From Marsupella aquatica (Eukaryota; Marchantiophyta): a stretch of 64,000 nucleotides of DNA. This document shows positions 46,301-58,263 of this stretch, one piece after another. Made by a program: the position numbers and the translations under genes. The notes beneath the pieces were generated by a model. That model was not told the origin of the DNA. It searched no databases and was given only the letters and a program-made list of their open reading frames with translations. Where the stretch lies: contig OZ316896.1 in NCBI GenBank assembly GCA_973895155.1, positions 8,246,001-8,310,000 of the forward strand, read 5' to 3'. Each line of letters opens with the position of its first letter. The first letter of the stretch is position 1.

Positions 46301-48602
46301 AGGTTCGCTCCCTCGTTGGAGATCGGATCTCGCTGATCATCCAGACCCTATCCGCCGTTACAATATCATTTGTCTTTGGATTGGCGATATCCTGGAAACT
46401 ATCTTTGGTGATGATAGCAGTGCAACCGGTAGTCATCACGTGCTACTACATCAAGAAGGTTCTTCTTCACAGCATGTACAATCTCACACTCGAAGCTCAG
46501 GAAGAAGGTAGTCAGGTGGCTAGCGAGGCTGTCTCACATCACCGAACCATCTCTGCTTTCTCGTCTCAAGATAAGATCATGGGATTGTTCGCAGAAATGA
46601 TGGCCGGACCCCAGAAGGAGTCGCAAAAGAGAGCCATAATCGCAGGCTGTGGCCTTGGCACCGCTCAATTCTTCATGTATTGTACTTGGGCTCTGGACTT
46701 TTGGTGGGGTGGCAAGCTGGTAGCGGAAGGACAACTTTCCTTTGGCGCGTTGTTCAAGTGTTTTTTCATCCTGGTAGCATCAGGGAGGATGATTGCTGAT
46801 GCAGGGAGCATGACTTCGGATCTGGCCAAGGGAGCCAACTCGATCATTACCGTCTTCACTATCTTGGATAGAAAAACACAGATCAACCCCGATGATGCAG
46901 GAGCAACAAAGCTCGAGAAAGTTGATGGGCATGTAGAGATCCGAGATGTGGACTTTGCCTATCCATCCCGACCTGACGTGTTGGTCTTCAAGAACTTCAA
47001 CCTCAAAGTCAGGGCTGGGAGGAACGTGGCGCTTGTGGGCCAAAGCGGATCTGGGAAGAGCACAATAATTGGTTTGATAGAAAGGTAATCCAAAATTCTG
47101 GCCATCAGCCGAGTCATATTTTCATCTACGTGTGTGATATGTGTTTAGTTGAACATCAGGAAAAAACTTTCCATACTACGTGAGTTCTTTTTGCCAGTCG
47201 ATTGCGAATTTTGGAAGTAGGCTTGAGATCCGTTGGGAGAAGGTATGGCACAGTTGGTCTCTTCTTAAAACATCAAAGGCGTATGAACAGGGCAACAGAA
47301 AGAACTTAAATGCAGACTGCATTGTCCCGTTCTTTAGATGGAAATTCTTACGGGATGTTGAACATGTGCTGAATATGATCATACTCGACATTTTGTAATG
47401 AAGAGATTACTAGACTTGCCCCTGAATTTTGTAGATTGACTTTTTGTCTAGATTTCGAATGCCATGTTCCCTTGAACTACATTCTGATGAAAATTCTCTC
47501 GTATTCCCTTTAACTACATTTATGCTTTGTCTAACCTTCTGCCTCGTAAGGTGTTTTTGTTCATTTTAAGTGATGTAATTCCAGAAGAGATTAGCTGAGA
47601 TTGACTGGCTCCTAGTGCGTTGAAATGGATATCAGAACCCGTTCTAGTAATATTCGTCGAGACTTGTGTGGAATCTAGTACTTACCTGTACATGATTTGT
47701 GCAGGTTCTATGATCCTTTGAAGGGACAGGTGAAGATTGACGGAACAAATATTAAGGCAATACATTTGAGGACACTAAGAAGTCACATAGCTCTGGTTGG
47801 ACAAGAGCCGACCCTGTTTGCTGGTACGATTCGGGAAAACATTCTGTATGGGAGGGACAATGCTACAGAGGCAGAAATTGTGGAAGCCAGTAAGGCTGCC
47901 AATGCCTTCAACTTTATCAGGTGACAATTGACCGAACACGGGGCAGGATTCTTTGATCTGGTTGAATGAATTTTGATGCTAAATAATGTACCAAGTCTGA
48001 AATTTCCTTCCTCGTTCTCATCATCAGTATCACTCAGGTAGTAATCCTTGAAGTCGACTGAAGACCACATGACCTAGTGTGACTCAGGTTGACGTACACG
48101 GTGTGAATTGTCTAGGCAAGCCCCATCTTTCCTTCTTTGTTTCGTTTTCCCAGACCTAAAGGCAATCGCTGATAGTCTTAGAAACTGAATTCTTATCTTT
48201 CTTTTTAATTTTTTTTGCATTCTCAGTTCACTGAAAGATGGATTCAACACTCAAACTGGAGAGCGTGGACTTCAGCTGTCAGGCGGTCAAAAGCAAAGAA
48301 TTGCCATAGCCCGAGCAATCCTGAAGAATCCTGCAATTTTGCTGCTAGATGAAGCCACAAGCGCGTTGGATGCCCAGTCAGAGAGAATAGTCCAGGATGC
48401 ACTGGATAGAATCATGGTGGGTAGAACTACAATAGTGGTGGCTCATCGACTTTCCACCATCCAGAATTGTGACACCATAGCTGTTATTCAGGATGGCTCT
48501 ATTCTCGAGCAAGGCAAGCACGACGAGTTAATTTCCAAGGGTGAGGGTGGGGCTTATTATTCATTAGTGAAGCTGCAAACGAAGAACGCTCAAGGCGGCT
48601 GA
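40312..48602 (+). CDS. ABC transporter B family (P-glycoprotein/MDR, ABCB15-like), full length
   Basis: A full-size exporter of 1341 residues in the order TMD1-NBD1-TMD2-NBD2, using ATP to move substrates across a membrane, most likely the plasma membrane. Eleven exons with GT-AG introns keep frame throughout: 40312-40785, 41337-41391, 41532-41710, 41975-42432, 43161-43390, 43804-44114, 44277-44514, 45014-45720, 46303-47084, 47705-47920, 48227-48602. NBD1 has Walker [10 protein letters not shown] (473-481), signature MSGGQ (577-581) and Walker B ILLLDE (597-602). NBD2 has GQSGSGKST (1130-1138), LSGGQ (1234-1238) and ILLLDE (1254-1259). H-loops (VAHRLSTI) are present in both. About 95 hydrophilic residues precede the first membrane helix. 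[17 protein letters not shown] and [16 protein letters not shown] point to the ABCB15-like clade. The substrate cannot be told. The ATG at 40312 is the first in the open frame. Confidence 0.95.
40774..40880 (+). repeat. Duplicated exon 1 donor region of ABCB
   Basis: GAAATTAACAAGGTATCATG at 40774 is repeated as GAAATTAACAAGGTACCATG at 40833, so intron 1 begins with a second copy of the exon-intron junction. Using the second donor would add 59 bases and shift the frame. Confidence 0.8.
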
Positions 48603-50046
48603 TGACCACTAAATCAATCCCGACTACTGTAGTCAACAAAACTACAGATGGGTGCTGCTCAGTTCACCGACCTTCTCACGGGCACTTTTGTTAGACAACA
48701 GCTGTTTGGAAGTCACTCCGGTACAAAAATGGTAAAATTGGGCAATCCACACCGCGTCCTTAAAGGCACTCGAGTCAAACATGTCATCTGTGCTGCTAAG
48801 CACAAAAACATCCTGCTTGTCTGATGATCAGAAATGTCCCCATGAGCAACTCTGGGAAGGACAGTAATGAGTAGAGAAAGAAGTACCTTGAGATACAGCT
48901 GTAGCCAAACAAAGAAGGTCAGGTGATTATGTTAGCATCCACAGCAATGACCTTGCAGAGAAGGATGGGGATGATCTGCTCTCTCAGGCTGCTGCAATCA
49001 CCAAAGGAAATTCACCAGTTCCAGTGAGCCAGCCTTCTGGTAGGCGACTTTTGTCAATGATGATGACTCTCTTGTAATCTAAGGGTGCATCGAGACAACC
49101 TCACTATGTAACTGTTCAACGATAGAGAAAAGGAGGGCCTGAAAACAAGGCTAGCTACTAGACAGTAATGTACGTGAGGAATATGTAAACAGTGGCATTG
49201 CTGGAAGTGAAATGAAGATCATTCACACTGTGCTTTTAATTCTCCTCGGCGATTCATGTGTAGAATTTAACTTTACAAGTTTGGGTCCTCTGGACAATGC
49301 AACAACTGCTGTCGGTCAGTGAGATGAAATGTGCTATGGGGGCACCGTCAGATAGAAGTGGTGGTGGTGGTGGTGGTGGTAGGAAAAAGTAATGGGGACG
49401 TGGATTGTTGTCTCATCACCACTTGGCACATAAGTTTTGTTTTAACTGTTTTGGGAGAGCTCTAAAAAGTTTCATCCCCAGTTCATTTGATCGAGCAAAT
49501 TGTCCATTCTTGTCTCATCCCACTTTGGCACTCTTGGTTTCTTTCTTTTGGATACCCTGACCAGCGCGCACCTTTTTTGGTTGACCAAATTGTCATTGAT
49601 CGATGTCTCATCCTCTCTTTCAATTGCCATTTTCATCCCCGGAATTTACAAGAATAGCTCTCTGAGAGGGACTAATTGACTGATACTTGGCCAAGATCTA
49701 ATAATGGGGTCCAAAGGGCTTATCTCTGATGAGTGGGTGACGCTGTAGCTCCCACCCATTTTCCTCTTGTCGTCTCTTCGGCATGGACATATTGGATGGA
49801 TGTTTGATAGAACAATGAATTTCTAAAGATACTGGTCACTCATTGTCCACACTGTGCGCTTCGGAAAGTTTGTCAGCAGCTAAATTTGACATTCAGGATA
49901 TCCCTCGATAAATAACGGAATCTGAATTTTCCGGTGTTGCACAAAGCCACTGGGATTGAGCTTTTGAAAGAGCCTGATTTCATCAAATTTCACTTAAAAT
50001 TGAAAGACTTAAAAATTTCCAAAGAGGACTGTATTGTCATCTTCCC
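48603..50046. other. 3' flank of ABCB, mostly unique
   Basis: Contains the presumed 3' UTR. A GGT trinucleotide run of about eight units lies at 49358-49381. Otherwise nothing is recognised. Confidence 0.5.
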
Positions 50047-50400
50047 ACATTTCAGTAGTCTGTAATATATGTAATATGAGCAGAAAAGGGGGTTTTCCTG
50101 CGGTCCATCTGGGATGCAAAGTCTATCCCAGCATTTTGGCAAACATGGAGGTCCATCTGGGATGCAAAGTCACATTTCAGTAGTCTGTGTAATATATGTA
50201 ATATGAGCAGAAAAGGGGGTTTTGCTGCGGTCCATCTGGGATGCAAAGTCTATCCCAGCATTTTGGCAAACATGGAGGTCCATCTGGGATGCAAAGTCTA
50301 TCTGAGCATTTTGTCAAACATGAAGGTCCATCCTGGCTCCAATTGCTGCAGTTCATGTGGGTTGCAAAGTGTATCCGAGCATTTTGGCGAAGGTGGAGAT
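50047..50400 (+). repeat. 125 bp tandem duplication with inner 50 bp repeats
   Basis: ACATTTCAGTAGTCTGT at 50047 recurs at 50172. Inside each copy GGTCCATCTGGGATGCAAAG recurs, with AGCATTTTGGCAAACATG between. Two more diverged inner units follow to about 50400. Confidence 0.85.
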
Positions 50401-50729
50401 GCATGGTGCTTCAATTTCCCAGTTTCATCCCAAGCTCATGTAGTTAAGCACTATGTCCTTTTAATTTGTGTTTCATCCCCACTTTGTCACTCTCTTCCCC
50501 ATACTTTGCAAGACTTTTCTGTACATAGTAAGTGTTGTTCACAGGGAGTTATAATGGGCTGGTAAGAGGACCATGATAAACTTGAAGGCCTGACTGATTT
50601 CAATTTTAGTTTATTTTAGTAAAAATAGAGGAAATTGCCATAAAGTATGAGGTTAAGGACCTGGGGATATAAAGTCTCCTGTACATACCGTTGACCCACA
50701 TAAACTTGCATGTAAGCTACACACTTTCT
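50401..50729. other. Intergenic, nothing recognised
   Basis: No supported feature up to the LINE target duplication. Confidence 0.4.
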
Positions 50730-50749
50730 AAGGTTTGTTTTCAATGAGA
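50730..50749 (+). repeat. 20 bp TSD of the LINE (partner 62956-62975)
   Basis: AAGGTTTGTTTTCAATGAGA is present in identical form at both ends of the LINE, 12.2 kb apart, which proves a single original insertion. Confidence 0.95.
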
Positions 50750-51689
50750 ATTTTCACAAATGGTGGCGGAACGGGGCTGGCGATGGCGCACACGAGCTTG
50801 CGCGCCTGCTGGCTGAGACAGAAGAAGCCATAGTTTAACACAGGCCTGATGCCTGATCCTTGTGCTCGCTGGGAGACAACGTCGACATGGTTCTCTCGAC
50901 ATCGATCGATTTGAATTATGGTAGATTAAGTGTTGAATTTAGAAGGTGAAGATTAGGTTAGGAAGTGATGAGTGAGTGTGAGAAGTTAGCGATGATAGGA
51001 TCCAGGAATTATGAAACTGGGTATGAACAGAGCATTGATGGGCGGTCTGTGCGCACTGGTCCTGATACCACGAAGAATGCACCCGACACCAGTATGACTG
51101 CCGAAGCTGTGCAGAGACCGTCTTATGCCGCTGTTGCCAACCCTAAACATAGGGCGGGTCGCAGGGAAATCGATCAAGAGGACGGTACTCTTTGGGAGGG
51201 AGACGAGGACGAGTCTGGGCAAGAGGAGGAAGAAGAGAGTGACAATCCTTACGAACACAACCTAGATATTGAAGCAGGACAATACGTGACCAGTGATGAT
51301 CTGAAAGCTCAGTTGGCGCACCTACCCAGAGTCCCTGAAAAACCGTTGGCCGGAATGCGTGCTGAAACTCTGGTCGTCGACCGAAACATCATCGCCAGCA
51401 GGATTCTTCACCTCCAGAAGAGGGGCATTATCCTATACATTGTGGATTTCAATCCTACTCTGGACTACTTTCACGACTGGGCGTGTGACACCCGGTGTGA
51501 CGTGATCGGAGCGAGAATGCAGATTGAGATCGAACAGATCAAGGTAATGGCTAGATACACCTTTCTTATTGTTGTGTCTAACCCGGAGGAACATAAAAGG
51601 ATATTGATGGAACCATTTCTGAACATGGGCCGCCGTATGGTGATGGCCATGCCATGGACACCCGACTTCAATGCCAATGACATGAAGAC

Positions 51690-51694
51690 CACCA
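51690..51694 (+). repeat. TSD CACCA of Copia element 2 (partner 58608-58612)
   Basis: A perfect 5 bp duplication flanks the element. Confidence 0.95.
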
Positions 51695-52038
51695 TGTTGA
51701 GCATAGACGACATTCGTAACGGCAAGCCCATGAACCATCCAACGCACAATAGTCGACACAGAGAGATACGTGGTTCACCTCCACATGAGGCTACGTCCAC
51801 GGGAACACACAAGAGCTTTACTGCACTCTAGGCCGACCGGCCATACCAAGCATCCACAGCACAAGCTCTCCCTATCTCTCAACTAGCTCCGTAACAATGA
51901 GCCTAAGTTCCACCAGGGTCTGGCATCAACCCTGGCTATATGCACAACAGCACTAGCGCTAACATTAGCTAAGTCCTAACCCGAGTTAGACTAACTGTGG
52001 TTAGCTCATGAGTCACAAGACTAGAGCAATATCTAACA
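51695..52038 (-). repeat. 3' LTR of Copia element 2
   Basis: 344 bp. Differs from the LTR at 58264 at five sites, all G/A or C/T. Confidence 0.95.
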
Positions 52039-52244
52039 AACTCCCCCTTGACTCTTGTCTTGGGGACTGGACTAAATGCAACCATATGGAATCCTCAGCG
52101 GGAAGTTCTAGACAATCACCAAACCAGGTCTCCCCCTAAAAACCACAAGGGTTAACTAAGGGTTAACTAGAACTAAACCGTAGCCAAAAGGAATGAGTAA
52201 TCCATATACAAATAGTCTCACATTGCTAAATAACTCTACTTGCA

Positions 52245-55200
52245 TTACAACTGCAAAACCTGCAAAGTAGCACGGTGTCTTGAGAAACTCTCCAAAGGAA
52301 TCACTTTGGTAAAGGCATCAGCGGGATTGAGCTTTCCATCAATCTTGACTAGCTCAAAAGTTTTATCAGACACTGCTTGCCTGATAAAATGGTACCTGAT
52401 ATCAATGTGCTTCACCCTGCTATCCATCACCTGGTTAGCAGCCAAGTGAAGAGCACTCTGACTATCACAATTTAGAGTCATTTTTCCATGCTCTAAATTC
52501 ATCTCCGCGATCAACTTATCCAACCAAATTGCTTCCTTTGCTGCTTCTGCTGTTGCAACATACTCTGCTTCTGTAGTAGACTGAGATATGCACTTCTGCA
52601 AGGTAGATTTCCAACTGATACATCCTCCTCCAAGAGTGTATACAAACCCAGTTGTAGATCTCCTTGTATCCAGACAGCCTCCATAGTCAGAATCTACATA
52701 GCCAACTAACGTTCTATTTGATCTGTTATCAAATAGTAATCCATAGTCCTGTGTTCCTCTCACATACCTGAGAATCCATTTCACAGCTTCCCAATGTACC
52801 TTCCCTGGATTTGACATGAATCTACTGACCTTGCCCATCGCTAGGGCCAAGTCAGGCCTAGTACAAGTCATCAAATACATCAGACTGCCTACTGCCTTCT
52901 CATAAGGAATCTTAGCCATCAGACCTTTCTCCACAGCATCCGTAGGAGAGAAAGCCAATGATAACTTGAAATGTGAAGGTAAAGGAATACTCACTGGCTT
53001 ACAGTTCTCCATGTTGAATCGTGCAAGTACTTTCCTCGCATACTGGCCTTGACTCAAGCACAACTGTCCAGTCTCAGAGTTCCTAAAAATCTCCATCCCT
53101 AAGATCCTCTTGGCCTTACCAAGATCCTTCATCCTGAATTTAGCACTCAATTTCGCCTTGAGACTGTCAACCTCAGATTGATCTTTAGCCACAATCAGCA
53201 TGTCATCCACATAGATCACTAGAATGATGAACCCAAACACATCATTCTTGACTGATTTCGTATACACACAAGGATCATACACCATCCTTGTAAAACCTTG
53301 AGCAAGCATGAAATTATCAAACCGCTTGTTCCACTGTCTGGGAGACTGCTTCAATCCATACAAGGGCTTGAGTAATCTGCAAACTAAGCTCTCTTGGCTC
53401 TTCTTCATAAAGCCTACTGGCTGTCTCATGAAGATCATCTCTTCCAAGTTGCCATAGAGAAAAGCAGTAACAACATCCATCTGATCCATTATCAGACCAA
53501 AAAACACAACAAGCTGACACAAGATCCGAATTGTGGAATACTTAGCCACCGGTGAAAAGACCTCATTGTAGTCCACTCCTTTCTCCTGAGTGAACCCCTT
53601 GGCAACAAGCCTTGCCTTGTAGATCTTATCTCCACCCTCTGAAGGACTGTCCTTCAACTTGTAAATCCACTTGCTGTCCACCACTTGTTGACCTCTTGGA
53701 AGCTCCACCAGCTCCCATGTCTTGTTGTCACTCAAAGATTGCAACTCCCTCTGCATTGTTGCATTCCACTCATGCTTCTGCTCTGAAGCACAAGCCTCAC
53801 TGTACGAAGAAGGCTCTCCTTCTTCCAAGATCAAAGCCATATCATCATCATCAGATGCAATGTCAATGTCATCTAGCTTAGATGAGTCTGCCCATTGACC
53901 ATACCTGGTAGGAGCTCTAGTAGAACGACTAGAAGTTCTTCTAGTAGATGACTCAGGCTGATCTGCTGCTGCTGCTGGTTGAATTTGAGGTACCCTAGCA
54001 ACAATCTGCTCCTCTTGTTCCATCATAGGAACCAGCTCCAAGCCCGGAGCTTCTCCACCTCTCCTGTCATGAACAACATCATGACTAATCTCCCCCTCAA
54101 CCGGGTCCGGGATGGGAGATTTCCCCTTGTTAGTATGGGAGTCCTGAGAACTCTCCCCCTCCTTTGATGATCTGGATTCATTAAAGGACACATCTTTACT
54201 GACAATTAGTTTACAGGTTACTGGATCCCATAACCTATAACCCTTCACACCTTTCTGATAGCCAAGGAAAATGCACTTCTTCGACTTGGACTCCAGCTTG
54301 GATCGAAGCTGGGAAGGTGTAAGCACATAAGCATCACATCCAAAAATCCTCAAATGTGAATAATCTGCTGGACGCCCGTACCTCATTTCAAATGACGTCT
54401 TGAATCCAATAGAACTGGATGGAGAAAAATTTACCAAATAAGCTGCAGTGTTGACAGCTTCAGCCCAAAACTCATGTGGTAAGCATGATTGACTCAACAT
54501 ACTCCTCGAGCGGTCCAATAGTGTTCGGTTGAGTCTCTCAGAAACACCATTCTGTTGAGGAGTATAACTTGTTGTGAGATGGCGGGTAATCCCCTGCTCC
54601 TTACAATACGTTCCAAATTCCCCGGAACTGTATTCACCGCCGTTATCCGATCGAAGATATCTCACCTTATTACCAGTCTGATTCTCAACTTGGGCTTTCC
54701 ACTCCTTAAAAATGGCAAAAACATCAGACTTACTGTGTAGAAAGTATATCCACACATACCTTGAGTAATCGTCTATGAACGTGACATAGTATAACCGTCC
54801 AGAATGTGAGGGAGTAGGGGCTGGACCCCACACATCACTATGTACATACTCAAGTAACTCCTTGTTCGTGTGAGTTCCAACTCCGAAGGGTTTCCTGTGC
54901 TGCTTCCCAAGCACACAGTGCTCACAAAATTCCAACTTACAAGATTGTAAATTAGAAAGTAATCCTTTCTTCTGAAGAATAACCAAACCTTTTTCACTCA
55001 TGTGGCCCAAACGGAAGTGCCACAGCCGGGCCGTCTCCTCATGAGATAAGGTTGCATTGGCTTCATCACTGACTACACTGCCCTCCAAAACGTATAGATT
55101 GGAATGTCTCTTTCCCTTCAATACAACTTTAGTACTAGTTGAAACCTGAAGGACACCATTAGCAGAACTCCACTGATGGCCATTTGCTTCTAAAACTCCA

Positions 55201-55463
55201 AGTGAAATGAGATTTTTCATCATGTTGGGAATGTGTCTCACATTCCTCAACGTTCTTACAGCACCATCAAACATCTGAAATCTTACAGATCCAAGTCCAA
55301 CAACTTGACATGGGATTCCATTTCCCATCAACACTGACCCGTTGGAAACCGTGTAAGAACAGAAATAATCTCTTCTAGAGCAAATGTGAAAAGTACATGC
55401 ACTATCTAGAATCCAGTCATCACTACCTGGATTTGACACTACGTTGAGAGCATAACCTTGACA
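52245..55463 (-). CDS. pol: Pol of Copia element 2, complete
   Basis: Open from the codon after the gag TGA (55466-55464) to TAA at 52247-52245, 1072 codons. It shows protease DWILDSACTFHIC, the pre-integrase zinc region (LWHFRLGHMSEKGL ... CEHC), integrase D-D-E in HSDVWGP, RSDNGGEYSS and NGVSERLNRTL, reverse transcriptase with LPRGQQVVDSKWIYKLKD, MDVVTAFLYG, LYGLKQSPRQWNKRF and catalytic VIYVDDMLIV, then RNase H (YVDSDYGG, TEAEYVA, CDSQSALHLAANQ, HIDIRYHFIRQ) ending with NPADAFTKVIP. No frameshift or stop is seen. Translation would need readthrough of the gag TGA or another start. It could supply reverse transcriptase and integrase to defective relatives. Confidence 0.93.
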   Translation of the reverse strand, partial: CQGYALNVVSNPGSDDWILDSACTFHICSRRDYFCSYTVSNGSVLMGNGIPCQVVGLGSVRFQMFDGAVRTLRNVRHIPNMMKNLISLGVLEANGHQWSSANGVLQVSTSTKVVLKGKRHSNLYVLEGSVVSDEANATLSHEETARLWHFRLGHMSEKGLVILQKKGLLSNLQSCKLEFCEHCVLGKQHRKPFGVGTHTNKELLEYVHSDVWGPAPTPSHSGRLYYVTFIDDYSRYVWIYFLHSKSDVFAIFKEWKAQVENQTGNKVRYLRSDNGGEYSSGEFGTYCKEQGITRHLTTSYTPQQNGVSERLNRTLLDRSRSMLSQSCLPHEFWAEAVNTAAYLVNFSPSSSIGFKTSFEMRYGRPADYSHLRIFGCDAYVLTPSQLRSKLESKSKKCIFLGYQKGVKGYRLWDPVTCKLIVSKDVSFNESRSSKEGESSQDSHTNKGKSPIPDPVEGEISHDVVHDRRGGEAPGLELVPMMEQEEQIVARVPQIQPAAAADQPESSTRRTSSRSTRAPTRYGQWADSSKLDDIDIASDDDDMALILEEGEPSSYSEACASEQKHEWNATMQRELQSLSDNKTWELVELPRGQQVVDSKWIYKLKDSPSEGGDKIYKARLVAKGFTQEKGVDYNEVFSPVAKYSTIRILCQLVVFFGLIMDQMDVVTAFLYGNLEEMIFMRQPVGFMKKSQESLVCRLLKPLYGLKQSPRQWNKRFDNFMLAQGFTRMVYDPCVYTKSVKNDVFGFIILVIYVDDMLIVAKDQSEVDSLKAKLSAKFRMKDLGKAKRILGMEIFRNSETGQLCLSQGQYARKVLARFNMENCKPVSIPLPSHFKLSLAFSPTDAVEKGLMAKIPYEKAVGSLMYLMTCTRPDLALAMGKVSRFMSNPGKVHWEAVKWILRYVRGTQDYGLLFDNRSNRTLVGYVDSDYGGCLDTRRSTTGFVYTLGGGCISWKSTLQKCISQSTTEAEYVATAEAAKEAIWLDKLIAEMNLEHGKMTLNCDSQSALHLAANQVMDSRVKHIDIRYHFIRQAVSDKTFELVKIDGKLNPADAFTKVIPLESFSRHRATLQVLQL

Positions 55464-56519
55464 TCACAATATGTCATCATCATCGAGTAAATCTACCTCA
55501 TGCGAGCTCGATGCTGCGTTAGCAGAGGTAGTAGGGACCTTTACTCGGCAATCCCTTTTCATGTGGCCTGGCTTGCCACAATTCCAACATGCAATAGGCT
55601 TCCTGTCTTGCGATTTTCCTCTGGATTTAGATCTCCCCCTTGATGTAGATCTAAACCTGTTCTGCCCATTCGTGCGCTGCGCTGCTCTCCCACGGTTCAC
55701 ATTCAGCGCAGTACCAGAAGAAGATGTTGTCTGTGATTGACCCAACTTCTTCTGAGCATCATCAAACAGTAAAGAGCTTACCACCTCATTATACAAAATG
55801 GACTTCAGATCTCTGTACAAGAGCATCTGTTTCAAGCCCTGATATGACGGCGGTAAGGAGCTTAGCAGAAGCAAGGCCTTATCCTCATCTTCAACTCCTT
55901 TTCCCAGGTTTGACAGATCCACCGCTAGACTGTCAAACTCATCCAAGTGATCCTGCATCTTGCTCCCTTCTTTGAGCCTGCGGCTCATCAAGAGAGACTT
56001 CTTGTACAGCCGGTCTGACGCATCTTCCCGGTAGTACTTCTCTCTTAGAGCCTTGAACAGTGATGCACAATCCGCATAATCACCCAGCTGCTTGATGATG
56101 TGCGGCTTCAGATAAAGCATCACTGCATTAACAGCAATCACCTGCTCCTGTCTCCACTACTTTTCTGAGATCTCCTCCTCTCCATCATACTGCTCTCGCG
56201 AAGAGAGCAAATGAGCTAAGCCCATGGCCCGAAGAACACCCTTCACTTGCTTCTCCCACAGCAAATAATCAGTACGACCATCGTACTTCTCCACCTCAAA
56301 CTTTACTCCTCCGAATCTAGCCATCTCCCTCTTCTTCCCAACTACCAACAGCTCTGGTAGTAGTACAGCTTCCTCCACTGCACGCCACACCGGTGATCGT
56401 ACCGGTGTTACTTGTTCCTCCTCAAATGGTAGCAGCTCCTCCTCAGACTCTCCGTCTGACTGTCGCGATCCTAAAGCTCCACCAACGCCAATTCTTCCAG
56501 TATCCTCCGAGTCACTCAT
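55464..56519 (-). pseudogene. gag: Gag of Copia element 2, one nonsense codon
   Basis: From the ATG at 56519 (MSDSEDTGRIGVGG) the frame runs 352 codons to the TGA at 55466-55464. Codon 121 (56159-56157) is TAG where the element at 1540 has CAA at the matching place (EKQW against EK-stop-W). A C to T change in CAG would explain it. The rest, with the capsid core and a CCHC knuckle (CWNCGKPGHMKRDC), is intact. Functional Gag is not expected unless the stop is suppressed. Confidence 0.9.
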
Positions 56520-58263
56520 ATGAAACAATCACGAAAAAACGTCGTTTTTTGAAACTTCTCATAAAACTCAAAACTCAACACCGCCGCGTAGCCCACGAAG
56601 CTAGGAGTCCAATACTGAAAGCCGAAATCAAAATCGAAATTCGACGGAAAAGTTATTCAAATTTTGGTCGGGGTGGGTAAAACCTTGGGAAACTCCCCCG
56701 TTTTGACCACCTCGGAGAATAACCAAAATACCAAGTACAACCCGTCGTCAGAATCGCGATGTGATTGGTGCGCCGCGTTGCTAACTCCAGTGGCAACGTC
56801 CTCACCAAAAAAGAACCAAAAAAGTTACCGTTCGGCGGACGGAATCTTTGTCGAATGGCCAAAAAACAGCTCTCTGTTTTTCGGGAATATTCCCGCACAG
56901 TACAGCAGGTCTCACAGGGGGCCGTTCCCCCTGTTGGAGCGGTTAAAACGGAGGGTGACCGGTCCCGGGACAAGAGGAAAAGCAAGGGGAAAGAAAAAGG
57001 CTTAAAATAGGGCCCTTAAGGGGGTGCAAAGCCCCTTAAAAACAAAATACACCCCAAAACGCGCATCCGCGTATGCGCGACGCGAGGCGGGCCAGGGGGA
57101 ATACAAGGCGTATGGCCAGCTAGTACAAAGGAAAAAAGCTCGCCGTCGCGATGGCAGTAGTAGGGACGCGAGGGCGAGGCCCTAAGGCACGGCACGGCCG
57201 GCCGAAGGGAGGCAAGGGGCAAGGAGGGCGGGCGCGGGGTCGCAGGCGTAAAGGCCAGGGGGAGTGGCACCGGCTGAGCCCGAGCACGCACTCCGAGCAG
57301 GGCAGCAAAGGGTCGGGGGTCGCAGGGGGCATTGGCGGTAGGCAAGGAGCGCCAACCGTCGCTGCGCCCTAATTAACAGGTGCGCGGGGGGGGAAGGGGG
57401 GGGGGCAATACACGGCCGACGGGGCCCGATCAAAAGATGTACTTGGGAGGGGGGGAATTAAACGGTGTACTCGGGAGTATGGTGCCGAGGTGTGTATACA
57501 CCTCGTGTTTATACACTCGAGAAAAACCCTCTAAAACCCCCCCAAAAACAAAAATTGACTCCACAAAGAAAAAAGGCAATAACTTACCTTTGCCGCCGCC
57601 GTTTCCAACAAGAAAAATGAAAGCCGCCGACGGTAAGTGTGGCCAAATTTCACCGGCACAGTCTGCAAGCTCAGTAGAGACCAAAGTTCCGTCGCATCAC
57701 CTTCACTCCGCGTCAAGTGCCAATCCCGGGCTCAAAACGACCGCCTCACCAAGATCAAACCGTTGAGCCGTAGCACTTCGCGTTTCTTCCACCGAGTCGG
57801 ACGTCACAAAGAGAAACCCGGCTCAGATGGGAACAAGCTCCATAGCTTGTGAAAAAACCTGAACGCCTCCTTCACTCGTCACGTCGCACTCGGTAACACC
57901 TCGGCAACAATCCAGCTACCGAAACGACCAGCTCGCTTCAACCTTCAACTTGAGCTATAATGTGTGATCCCTCCCGCACCGCACAGCTCACACCATTGAA
58001 AAATGCGATCTCTGGTCTCTCCCCCGAAATACCGTCGAACACGAATAAAACCTGAACGACGCAATCTTCAATTCCTCCGCACCACGGATACCGATCAGCG
58101 AGTTCTAACCATCGTTAGAAAGTCCTCTCACTAACCTATCCGCACAGCCACACACATTCGAGTTTCATGCGAAGAAACTCCGAATGTACCATCGACAATG
58201 GACGCTGGAAAAAACCTGTCACGAAAAAACCTCGTCACCTCCCAGGCATGCTCTGATACCACT
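56520..58263 (-). other. Leader of Copia element 2 with a GC-rich block
   Basis: 56560-56930 matches the leader of the element at 1540, and about 57590-58260 matches the leader of the truncated copy at 22640-23299. Between them, about 57040-57440, lies a strongly GC- and CpG-rich block with long G runs (57384-57410) that has no counterpart in the other two. Open frames there are GC artefacts. Confidence 0.7.

Noticed and set aside
57016-57433. Several long overlapping frames on both strands in the GC-rich Copia leader
   Set aside because: Stop codons are rare in GC-rich DNA. The frames are Pro/Arg/Gly-rich and have no domain.
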